The position numbers and the translations under genes are program-made. The notes under the pieces are model-generated. The model saw only the letters and a list, made by a program, of their open reading frames with translations. It made no database searches and was not told the origin of the DNA. Positions 44,885 to 55,021 of a stretch of DNA of 64,000 nucleotides are shown piece by piece. Every line of letters starts with the position of its first letter. The stretch's first letter is position 1. Origin of the DNA: Berberis thunbergii (Eukaryota; Streptophyta; Magnoliopsida; Ranunculales; Berberidaceae); NCBI GenBank assembly GCA_003290165.1, contig QNQO01000454.1:590001-654000 (forward strand). The letters run 5' to 3'.

Positions 44885-45327
44885 TTTGCCACGGCTTAAA
44901 ACCGTGGCTAATTATTGCAACGGCTAAAAACCGTGGCTACCTTGCCACGGCTTATAACCGTGGCTAGTACTGGCCACGACTTAAAGCCATTGCTAAAGAT
45001 ATTGCAACGATTTAGAATCGTGGCCATAACTTGCAACGGCTGTAAGCCGTTGCTACTCCTGGCCACGGCTTAGAACCGTGGATAAGATTGTTGCAACGGT
45101 TTATAACCGTGGCTAAATCATCAACCGTCCTCGAGATAAAATCGTTGCTCATATTTTTGCCACGATTTTTAGCCGTTACTGGGATTTAGCGACGCCTCTA
45201 CAGCCCACGGCTCTAAGCCGTGACAATGGGTTACCCCCACGGTTTAAAACCGTTGCTAATGGGTATTTTTGGTGTAGTATACCCCCACGGTTCCAAACCG
45301 TTGCTGATGAGTATTTTTGGTGTAGTG
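44885..45327. repeat. right subterminal arrays of CACTA B and (from 45283) CACTA A
   Basis: CCACGGCTTA.AACCGTGG units run to 45279, where B ends. After the TAC duplication, 45283-45327 is the last piece of A and has the same sequence plan (CCCCACGGTT ... AACCGTTGCT.ATG.GTATTTTTGG). Confidence 0.88.
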
Positions 45328-45428
45328 AACAAAAATATTTTTCCCTAATAAATGAGATTACAATATATGCCACAATTAATAAATAAGAAAATTTTATATT
45401 TATTTAATTAGGCGGGTATTACAACAGG

Positions 45429-45895
45429 AGTCCTAGTTCGACCAGGCCATCGATGACGTAATTTAGGGAAGAAGATCTTCGTGGAGATCATTCTCTAATT
45501 AGGAGTCATGTTGTGAAGGAAAATTTCTCTATTACCATGTGCTCTTAGATACACGAGAGATAGTTTCTATTCCGAGAGTAATCTATAGGTAGAAGTATCC
45601 ATATGTGACACATACTCTTGAACATGCTTCCTAGTTGGAAGCAAATAGCCACTGTAATTGTATATTCGAAGTTGATCCTCGAGATACTTGCCTTAACATG
45701 GCTTATGGGTATTGAGGATAGCTGTGAGACACGTGGGCCTAGCGGGCTGTAAGAATTAGGGTATGTTTAGTGGACTGCGTTGGGCAGGCTTAAAATCGTG
45801 CGGGTCGAATCAGTGTTGGGCTGATGCTTGTCTATCCTTGAGATCATCATGACACGTGTATGGCGCAGAGTTGGGATCGTTTTGGTGTATCATCA
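45429..45895 (-). repeat. Tat-like 3' LTR, inner piece
   Basis: Aligns with about 61914-62388 (AGTCCTAGTTCGACCAGGCC, GAAGATCTTCGTGGAGATC, GACACGTGGGCCTAGCGGGC). Together with 26401-26595 it makes an LTR of about 662 bp. Its inner edge ATCATCA is next to GCTACTCCCTC, which on the minus strand reads GAGGGAGTAGC, the likely polypurine tract. Confidence 0.88.
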
Positions 45896-46158
45896 GCTAC
45901 TCCCTCGAGTTATTTGGCCCATCACATCAGTTCGCTGTCATCTATTGAAAAGATACACCGCTCATGATGACTGAGTCTGAATCATTGTTTGAGCTGTGCG
46001 CTTCATTAATTAAACGTGCATTGGTTTGGTGGAGAAGAGGCGGGAATCCGATCCCTAGTTAAGTCATCCTTCATGCGAAGACTAACTCTTCTATTTTATT
46101 GCTTTTAGAGATCTTGTTTTGTTTATCTTCTTATTGAAAAGATTGTTTCATCTTCTTC

Positions 46159-48565
46159 ATGGCTCAACAAAACCTTATTGATGACGTAACTTTGGCCAAG
46201 GGTCTTGAGTTTTTTGAAGGCGAGTTGTTTTATGAATCGGACATTGATGAAATCCATATGAAGTTTGGGGAGGACCTGCCATTATATACTTTGAAGGATG
46301 ACCAGACGCCAAGGTTGCCACAGGCGGGGTTCATCTACTTACACCACGGGATGCTCCAAACTGGAGTTCGTTTTCTTGTTCTGGATGTGATTTGGGACTT
46401 CCTTGGAATTCCTCCAACCCAGTTGGGGCCTAATGGGTACATGATCGTACCTCTCATTTTGATTAGGGCGAAGGAAGCTGGCGTCCGTGTGACTCCGCTG
46501 GTGATTTAGTTGTTGAATTCTCCTCGATTGAACAGTAATGTTGTCTGTAAAATGACATCGCCGGCTTGTTTTGAGAATTTGCCTAATGACTTCAAGTCCT
46601 GGCAGAAGTATCGCTTCTTGGCTCCTGCAGATTTAAAGTACTTCTAGTTCAAGAGTCATCCACTCGATCAAGAGTTTAAGCCACATCGTAAGTATAGCTT
46701 TCTCTTTCGATCCCGTTGCACTTGATTATATACTAATCGTCGCTCGTGTTTACTCGAATGACGGTTTCCCACTACTCCTCTTACCCCGAGGAGCGAAACA
46801 CTATAGAGACATTCCGTGACTTGCCAACGCAAAATGTGATGGACGTCATATATGTCACCAACTTTATTCGTAGTAAGCTGTGGGACAACTAGTATGTGGA
46901 CCCCACTCTTTATCGATCGTCGCCAGTTAAGTTTGAAGATGGGTCATCTTCTAGGAAAAGGAAAGCCATCGGAGCCAATGCTCATTTCTTGTCTGACACA
47001 GAGGAGCCGTCTGAGACGCTTGCCTCTTTTATGAGCCCGAAGAAGTCCTGCATTAGAACTGGGTTGTTTTCAAAACGATCTGCTCCAGTAAGTAAAGAGT
47101 GTGAGTCTGATCGGCTCGTTAGGGTGGAAGCCGATGTATCCAACTAGGAGAAGGACCACCTGCGATTAGCAGAGGTTGAAGATATATCGAATCTTAGTGT
47201 CGTGCATGCAGGAGCTTTGAGCGAGCAGTTGATGCTAGCTGCAATGGAAGCTTCTGCTAGTACTGATCCACACATGACCGTTCCACTAGAAGGTTCCTGT
47301 GAAGATCTGCCTGAGGTTCTAGAATCCGATCATCCCATTGGTGGGTTGTCCAATAGTGGTCGTGGTGACACGGACCAAGTTTCTCATAGTCTGCATTGTT
47401 CCCCGTCTCGCTCCAGGTTATATCTCAAGGTGTTGGAGGGTCCATTGGACAACTCATTTCTCCTCTTCCTTCGGATCCTGCTAAGTCGTCTCGCATTAAG
47501 GGCTCGGCTGCTGGTAACCAAGGAAAGGCTGCAGAGGAAGGTCTTGGAGTAGTCGTGACTACAAAGGGTGGTGCTGGCGTAATCCCTCATCTGGGAAAGC
47601 TTCATCCGGATGCGCGGATAAGTCTATTTTTCCAAGACTTAGTAAAGATGAGTACTCAGGTCGTGCGTCAAGAGGTTGATGTGGACTATGATTCAAAAAA
47701 TTACATAAATAGACATCATAGCTGGCTGATGGATCATGTTCCAAAACCCGAGGAGTATACGCTAAAAGGGCGTATAGATAAGGGTTTAAAGTACCTTATG
47801 CTGAGAATGTCTCACTTGAGCCAGGTGGCCATTGCTGGGAAGAAAGTCGAGGTGGCCTGTGAGAGGGTGTACGCCATGAACCGTGTCTTCTCTCCCATGC
47901 AAATGTTGTATTCTGACGCGCTTTATGAGGTTGAGCCATTGAGGAAGCAGGCTGAGGAGAGGAGGCTGGAATGATTGACCGTTGCCGCTAAGGCTCGAAG
48001 GGTTCATTTGAACGCCCTTGAGTCTGATTTAGTAGAGGTGAGGTCCGCGAGAGACAGATTTTAGTAGGAATTTGATCTGGCTCGCCATGATCTGGATGTT
48101 GCACAGGAAGCTGCGACCGAGGGTTGTTCAAAAACAACATTTGGAGTCTGATGTGGAGCTCAATGCTCAGAAGGCGAGCAAGGTCGATGACCAGCTCGAA
48201 TTGGAGAATCATGAGCTTAGTGTTGTAAAGAACAGTTTGATTATGGAGCAATCTCAAGTTGATGCACTGACATGCAAGTTGGAGTTGTTGGAGCGCGAAC
48301 TTGCTGACACGAAGGCATGTGAGGAAGAACTTCTTCGTGAACAAGGCAAGTGTGAATTTCGCTGGGTTGTACATGGTAGATTGGAGGTGTTGGTGTAGAT
48401 GAAGGATAAGCATCTAGAATGGGACCTTGACTATTATAAGAAGATGTCTTATGTAGACTTTTCAATGGCTTTCGCATCATCATACGAAGAGGGCAGTTCA
48501 GATCTTGATGCCCAGGCCGCGGCGCGTACGAACACAACTCATGGTCCCTTCTCCGTTAAGCTTAG
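46159..48565 (+). pseudogene. antisense extra ORF of the Tat-like element (Transposase_28-type domain plus coiled coil)
   Basis: It runs opposite to gag of its own element. The start MAQQNLIDDVTLAKGLEFFE leads to GVRFLVLDVIWDFLGIPPTQ and LGPNGYMIVP, which resembles the domain labelled putative gypsy-type transposon in plant proteins. After stops (46507, 46645) and a probable intron near 46690 come an NLS-like SSRKRKAIG stretch and an acidic Ser-rich linker. A region at 47630-47974 ends QMLYSDALYEVEPLRKQAEE, and a heptad-rich coiled coil follows (48000-48400). Several stops and frame changes break it. The frame runs on to KLS at 48565, where the Athila-like element is inserted, and resumes at 56844, ending at TAG 56880-56882. 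Function of such ORFs is unknown. Confidence 0.72.
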
Positions 48566-50385
48566 TGATGCGCCATTTTAGTAGCGCACAACTTAATACC
48601 TTGCTTTGTGATTGTAGTATAGAATAAGTAGGGATTGTTCTAGACCGGGGATTAGAGGGGTTGTCAATTAACACTAATAATAACTAAACGACAACTAACA
48701 ACCTAATTAATTAAATAAAAGGGGATTGGATTTTCTAAATTAAACTATAAATGTAACTACGAAAATTACTGTAAAGATAATAAAATTAAAGGGATGGCAA
48801 AAATGAGAAATTAGTTAAGGGTATATCTCTACACACCAAACATATGCTTATAAAATCAATCTTCAATAATCACTTGCTAACTCGTGAGAGACAATGCTCA
48901 AGACTAACCGTGACCGCACTACATTAATCTTATTATTTTCCCAAGTTCGTTGAATTAAACTAAGCGTCGCTTTCAAACTATTCTTATCATGCTATCTAAA
49001 CAGGAATCACAAGTTAAATAACAATCTAAGATCATTAAGTTTTGTGGAAAATATGAACACTGACTAGGCAATTACAAGTATGATCAGTATCTTGTTCTTG
49101 CCTAGATTTTTACTTAACCTTACAAGCGTTCCTTGGTATTTACTACTTGTGAGTACAGAATCATAACAATTAGGTGAAACTCTCCTATACTCTAGCCCCA
49201 GATCCTAGCATGCTTACTAAGTTGGCCACCTTAACAAACATACAAAGAAAAGTTCTCCATAAAGCAGTTAAGCAAAACACAATCACTAATAGCAAGGAAG
49301 ATTAAATTCAATTAATTTATAAAGCACATGTTCGGGGCTTCGAATCCACCTCTAACTAAGAGCAGTTTAGCTAGACATATTAATTATGTTCAAACTGTAA
49401 TCCATAATCAATAATCAAACTAAAATAAGTAAAAGAGTTAAGTAATGAAACAAAACACTGTAGCCTGATCTGTGGTGGTACTGAGTGAAAAATGGGGTGC
49501 AAATAGTGCGACCTCTTCTTTCTCCTTCCACTTCACGATCTGCTCCTTCCTCTTCGATCTGTTTCACCTCTTCCTTTCGATCTCTGCATGTGAAACAGAT
49601 TGAGAGAGATAAGGGGATGACGAGGGACTGAGACGGTGGCTGGCGAGGTGACGATGGGTGGCGACAATCAGGGACAACTAGAGACTGTGGCGAGGGTTTT
49701 ATCTGACTAGTGAAGGCGATCAACTGAGAGATGATTAGATAATCAGGCGAGAGAGGGATGAGGCGAGAGGATGGAAGAAGGGACTGTGGTTGTAAGGAGG
49801 AGGAGATGAATAGGGTCCTATGGTGGTGGCTTGCGGCTGTGGATGAGGGCGGTGAAGATGGTTGATGATGGGTTCAGGAAGAAGAGCTTGATGGTTGTTG
49901 TGAAGGAGGACGACGGCGACTAGGGTTTGTAAGCGTTGATGATGATGAAGAGAAGTTTGCATTGGTGGGTTAGGGCTTGTTGTGGAGGATGTGTATGGAA
50001 TGATGGATTCTGGGTGAGGGCGGTTAGGGTTTGGCGAGGAAAGCCGTGGATGGATGATGATGAAAAGAAGTTTGCGATGGTGGGTTAGGGCTTGTTGTGG
50101 AGGTTGTGTATGGATGGATGGATGGTCTCTCAAAGCCATGTATTGTCCTTTTTTTATTCTTGTTTTCTTCTTTCTATGATTTCCTTGTTGGTGTGGTTTC
50201 CTTGTTTGTGTGATTTCCTTGTGCAATTAGTATTCCTAAATTGCCAATTTGCTTCTATTTTAAAATATTGTAATTGAGACCCTACACAAACATGAAAATA
50301 ACAATTAGTACCATAATTAACAGGTAATAGCTAAAAATATATATAGAAATATGGTACTAAAAATAGCCTAATTATGCCCCTATCA
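48566..50385 (-). repeat. 3' LTR of the Athila-like element
   Basis: Almost collinear with 55022-56843. It contains a pyrimidine-rich block and a tandemly repeated segment of about 115 bp (TGGTGGGTTAGGGCTTGTTG near 49960 and 50079). Confidence 0.95.
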
Positions 50386-52255
50386 AATTCCCCCACACTT
50401 ATCTTTTGCTAGTCCTCGAGCAAATCCAAGAAACAAAAATAAAAGACTCAAATGACTCAATCTATACTTTCCAACATTTGTCTCAGAGATTTTCAACGAA
50501 TCATGACATGTTAAGATTATTTGTAAACACAAGATTAAATCCACATCATTCGAAAATTAATACACGTTCATAGCAATGATATAAAAATTTACAATTAAAT
50601 CAATCCAAGTGACTGTGAAACTCAAGCGCGTGCCAAGAAGAATTAACCCAAAAATCTCACTGGATGCACTCTTTTCTTTTTCACTGATTGTTTGGTAAAA
50701 TCACTCTTCCTATTCTAGTTATATGTGAGAGGATTGATGTGAAAGGGAAACAAATAGCTCACATATGATATAACAAGAAAGAATGACATTTTCTAACTTT
50801 TTTTTTTAGATATATGATCTCATGGAAAGAATGCTACTACTTGAAGGCAAGAACTAGGGACACCATATGCTCATACCTCATTCGAATCTCCACATCGTGA
50901 CATTGCAAGACACACTCAATCAAAAGGTCTTAATTCAGGTTGTAATGGGGCCAGGGGTCAAGGGAAGAGAAAGAACGGATATGAAATTTTCAAAGGCCTT
51001 GAAGAAATGGTGAGAGCATGCAATAAGATTAGAGACATTAGCAAAGAATAATATGGTTCAAGACATAAGTGGGAAAATGACGAGGTGGCTCATTGATAAT
51101 GAAGAGCTTCAACAATTATTTTGTATCTACTGAAAAGAATTAAACTATCTGTATGGTACTGTAATACTGAATGGATATAGATAACGACTTGTATCCCTTT
51201 TGTAACTTTTTTTTTTTTGGCTCCTCTTTCTTTTTGAACTGTCTACTACAAGGGTCTTCCCCCACACTTGCTTTTCAACATACCTTGAACCACAATAAAG
51301 TATCTGCAAATCAAATTATGCTCCACTCTTTTAATTAGGTTAGGGATAGAAAATGAGGGTAGTGAAACTAAAGGCTTAATAACAGACTGAATGGGGTTAA
51401 CCTAAAGGAAAAATATTATGGTTCGGGCTTATTTGGCAATGGTGGAAACTATGTGCCTTTATCATGTCAAGCATGTCATGCAATTCAATATGATGCTTTG
51501 AACGAAATTAATACAAGTTCTAGTGTTTAATTCTTAATTTTGAAAGTAATCCAAGTAGCAACCAAAGCAAACAAAATTGAGATCATGCAACGAATTATTA
51601 TTGACAAAAGAAATAAAATATGACCTAACTAAAAACTCTCAAAATCAAAGGAACAATAGGCTCAAAACTCACATATGGGTTATAATGAGTTAAATTCAAC
51701 TAAGCATACTATGAGTACCAATTACTAAGTTGATTACATGTGAATTTTCATATGATAACCATAAATAAGCATTAACCAAAGAATAATATTAGATCTTAAA
51801 TCATGTTTATAAATCACCTTAAAGTCATGCAATTAAAAACCAAATCTCATCATTGTGTTGGAAAGTTTCCTAAAGACTCAAAACAACTATAATGTAATTT
51901 TTTTTTTGACACTAATACCAACAAAGAAAATAAAAACCAAATTTTTTCTTTTAAGGGACTAACATTTTGTTTTTCAAAATAAAACAATGTTTTGTTCCCC
52001 CCACACTTAAACTTAACATTGTCCTCAATGTTAATAGATTATAGCACATGTAATGAAAGATTTAAACGCGGAAAAACAAACTACTAACAAACAAAAACAA
52101 AAATAAAGAAAAGAAAATAAAGGGATAAAGAAAGCAAATCTGATTGGGTTGCCTCCCAAGAAGCGCTTGTTTTAACGTCGTGTAGCCTGACGGTATCTCC
52201 AATTAATCCTCAGAATAAGTGGGAACATGGAGTGATACGTCCTTTACGTCATGCT
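50386..52255 (-). other. 3' noncoding region of the Athila-like element with three polypurine-like tracts
   Basis: On the minus strand AAGTGTGGGGG occurs next to the LTR (about 50390) and again near 51260 and 51998. Complete Athila elements often carry an env-like ORF here; none is readable. The rest is AT-rich. Confidence 0.7.
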
Positions 52256-53410
52256 TCACAAATGACTCATAATAGGGCTTAAGTCGATGATGTTCATTTT
52301 AAACTCCTTCCCAGTTGTGACACTCTTAATCTGTATAGCACCATGGGGAAAAACATTAGTAACAATAAAAGGACCAACCCATTCAGAACATAACTTACTA
52401 GTTCTAAGACATGATTGGAAAAGCAAGACTTTCATTCCAATGACAAAAGTATTTCCACGGATCATTTGATTATGAAAAACTATGGTGTTCTCCTTATAAT
52501 TGCCTTTACTACCATAAGCCTCATCCTGAATCTTTTCAAGCTCATTCAACTGAAATTTCTTCCTTTTCTTTGTGTTACAGGGAACTTTATTGCTCTCATA
52601 TCCAACGGCAGTAGTGATGTTGGTCTCAAGTTCATCCTCGTTTCTGAGGTCTGACAATTTCTAAGCCAAATTGTCATTCACATTAATAGAAAAACAAGAA
52701 TGATTTTTATCAGGATATCTCATGGCTTCAAAGATGTTGAAGCCAATCACATCACAATTGAATTCCATGGTTAGTTTCCCCGCATGCACATCAATATTTG
52801 TCTTCGCAGTTTTCATGAAGGGGCGCCCTAAAAGAAGAGGCAAAGGTGCTGAAAATTTCGAATCTTCCATCTCAAGCACATAGAAATCTGCTTGGAATAT
52901 CAAATGGTTAACCTACACCAACACATCTTCTAACAAACCTCGAGGATATGCATTAGAACGGTCAGTCAATTGAATAATAACACCATCATTTTTTAACTTC
53001 CCGAGATTCATAGATCGATAAATTGAATACGACATAACACTAATGGATGCACCTAAGTCTAACATTGCATTTTCAATTTTAGTATTACCGATAACACAAA
53101 GGATAGTGAAACTACCTGGATCCTTATATTTCGGTGGCAATTTCCTTTGAAGAATTGCGGAGACATTCTCACTTACCTTAAGTACCTCTCCGTCTCGAAG
53201 ACGTCTCTTTGTTGTGCAAAACTCCTTCAAAAATTTTGCATACTTAGGCACTTGCTTAATAGCATCAAGAAGCAGAATATTGACTTGGACTTTTCGGAAG
53301 GTTTCCAAAATTTTCTTATCCTGTTCATCTTTCCTAGATTTGGCAAACCTACCTGGAAAAGGCACAAAAGGTGGAACAAGATTAGCAGAAACTGAATTTG
53401 GAATGCTCAC
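52256..53410 (-). pseudogene. gypsy protease joined in frame to an integrase C-terminal remnant
   Basis: The minus-strand frame from 53410 contains MLDLGASISVMSYSIYRSM (the retropepsin site, DLG instead of DTG/DSG, as is usual in this lineage) and PLLLGRPFMKTAKTNIDVHA. A stop near 52914 and a TAG at 52661-52663 interrupt it. After the second stop the same frame continues through an acidic stretch to KKFQLNELEKIQDEAYGSK, GMKVLLFQS and SEWVGPFIVTNVFPHGAIQI, which is the GPY/F-type C-terminal part of integrase. Everything from reverse transcriptase to the integrase core has been removed, with the junction near NTKKR/KKFQ keeping the frame. Confidence 0.88.
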
Positions 53411-53552
53411 CTTCTTACCTTGGAGTTCTGGTGTTTCAATGATGAATGGATCATCCTTCTATTACTCAGCTTTCTAATTTCGACTCTGTTTAGGGACTAT
53501 TGGCTCATTCTCAATTTGCCTACCACTCCTCAATGTAATTGCTTTTGCAGTT

Positions 53553-54743
53553 TCAAAACCTGCCCTTCGGATTTGGAGTGGTAGAACTAGGAAGTTTTCC
53601 TTGCTCGCGAATTTGTCCAATAAACTCAGTTATTTGTCCCATCTGTAGCTTCAAAACTGCTATATCCTTTGCCTGATTCTGCTGAGAAATAGTTAATGAT
53701 TTTAGAATCTCATCATAATTAAGCAACATACCTGAATTGTGCTGAGGTGGTTCAGGTGGTCCTTGAAAGAATCCAGGGGGTGGCCGATTCAAAGTTTGTT
53801 GTTGAGGTTGTTCTGAATTTCTCCATCCAAAACTGGGGTGATTTCTCCAACCTTCACTGTAGGTGTTCGAATAAGGATTATTCCTATAGTGATTTTTCCC
53901 TTGAAAACCTACTGCATTGACATTCTCCCAACCGTCATTCTCAATCAGTTGAGGACATTGATCAGATGGATGTCCTGGCTTTGTACACACGCCACAAACT
54001 TGTGCAACTCCTAGCATATTCGGCTTCCCTAGGGCTGGAGTCACAAGTGAGGTGAGATTAGCCATTTGAGCTTCCAAACTATAATTAGTACTTACCTCAT
54101 TGACTTGGCGTGAAGGCTCTCAAATTCCTTCATACTGTTGGGCATTTAAAGCTTGGTTTGCAATCAAAGTCGTTGCTGCTACTGGAGTTTTATCAACCAA
54201 AGCTCCTCCTGCCACTGCATCTAACATCTATCGCTCAAGAGGAAGAAATCCCTCATAAAATTATTGAATCAGGAGTTCCTCCTTCATCTGATGCTACGGG
54301 GCATGATGCTATGAGAGTTTTGAAACGCTCATAGTAAGCCGGATATGATTCTCCCGGTCCTTGCTGTATGCCACTGATTTTCTTCCTCAACAAGATAATT
54401 TTGGAAGTTGAGAAGAATTCTATAGAAACATCTTCTTCCTGCTCTCCCAAGAATATACTGTTTCAGAAGGTAGTTCATAAAGCCAATCATTAGCCCTATC
54501 AGCCAGAGAAAAGGGGAATGCTCTCAACTTTAGGATGTTTTCATCCACATTTATTGGCATCATACTGGAGCATACAACTTCAAATTCTTTTAAATTTTTA
54601 TTTGGATCCTCCATAGAAAGACCATGATACTTCGGAATATGATGAAGTAGACTGGATTTCAGCTCGAATGACTCAGTCTTGCCCTGCACGGCTAATGGAT
54701 ACTGAATGCACAAGGGTGCGGCATTGTCCAAGGTGGATGCCAA
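53553..54743 (-). pseudogene. gag of the Athila-like element, frameshifted
   Basis: The minus-strand start at 54743 gives MASTLDNAAPLCIQYPLAVQ, then the capsid-type region (FELKSSLLHHIPKYHGLSME, RAFPFSLADRANDWLYELPS). The frame shifts near 54430 into KIILLRKKISGIQQGPGESY, ending at a stop near 54253. From 54077 the original frame continues with a CCHC zinc knuckle (CGVCTKPGHPSDQC) and a Pro/Gln/Asn-rich tail with FGWRNSEQPQ. The frameshifts mean no intact Gag. Confidence 0.88.
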
Positions 54744-54998
54744 AAGTTTTTTTTAATAGATCTATTATCTCCCATATCGAACTCTTCAGATTCAGATTCA
54801 AAGCTAGATGTTTGTAGTTCTTTTGTTTATCTTCTTTGTCTTCTAAATGTTTTCTCAGGCTCTGAATCGTATTCTACTAAATTTTCGCTGGATATCCTAT
54901 TGTGCATGAACTGGTACCTGAGATAAAGAAAGAAATAAAGAAAAAATCAATAAAAATAAATAAATAAAAACTAATTACTTAATCAACAACTTTTCTAA

Positions 54999-55016
54999 TC
55001 CCCAGCAACGGCGCCA
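54999..55016 (-). other. primer-binding site of the Athila-like element
   Basis: On the minus strand TGGCGCCGTTGCTGGGGA lies six bases after the 5' LTR end. It differs by one base from the TGGCGCCGTTGCCGGGGA form of Athila-group elements, complementary to the 3' end of tRNA-Asp. Confidence 0.88.
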
Positions 55017-55021
55017 AAAAT

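Larger units (their letters stand above)
35624..45279. mobile_element. CACTA element B (Pack-CACTA), 9.66 kb, nested in element A
   Basis: It starts CACTACACCAAAAGGCC, the same 5' terminus as element A, and ends TTTTTGGTGTAGTA (last base G to A). It is flanked by the 3-bp duplication TAC (35621-35623 and 45280-45282). Joining A across it restores an end nearly identical to that of B itself, which shows the insertion was into the right subterminal region of A. It lacks a visible transposase and carries plus-strand fragments of AKR2, MOR1, VPS54 and several unnamed genes. Confidence 0.92.
28894..45327. mobile_element. CACTA element A (Pack-CACTA), own length about 6.8 kb, split by element B
   Basis: Termini are CACTACACCAAAA at 28894 and TTTTTGGTGTAGTG ending 45327, flanked by a 3-bp duplication AAC (28891-28893 and 45328-45330). 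Subterminal arrays of short inverted CCACGG/CCGTGG units occupy both ends. Its own DNA is 28894-35623 plus 45283-45327. No CACTA transposase (TNPD/TNP2) frame was found. The interior carries plus-strand exon fragments of at least four host genes, with many splice sites intact, so it is a non-autonomous gene-capturing element. Confidence 0.92.
26596..45423 (-). mobile_element. TG...CA insertion, probable solo LTR of about 2.4 kb, itself hosting two CACTA elements
   Basis: It begins TGTCATGCCCC and ends GGGTATTACA, an imperfect terminal inverted repeat typical of plant gypsy LTRs, and is flanked by GCAGG (26591-26595) and ACAGG (45424-45428), a 5-bp duplication with one mismatch. Its own sequence is 26596-28893 plus 45331-45423, about 2390 bp. 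No gag or pol is readable, which favours a solo LTR. The strand is inferred from the TGTAATACCC-type start seen on the minus strand. Confidence 0.65.

Noticed and set aside
49415..50226. Minus-strand frames of 102 and 163 codons, and their duplicates at 55836-56684
   Set aside because: They lie entirely in the LTRs of the Athila-like element and consist of Pro/His-rich low-complexity sequence.
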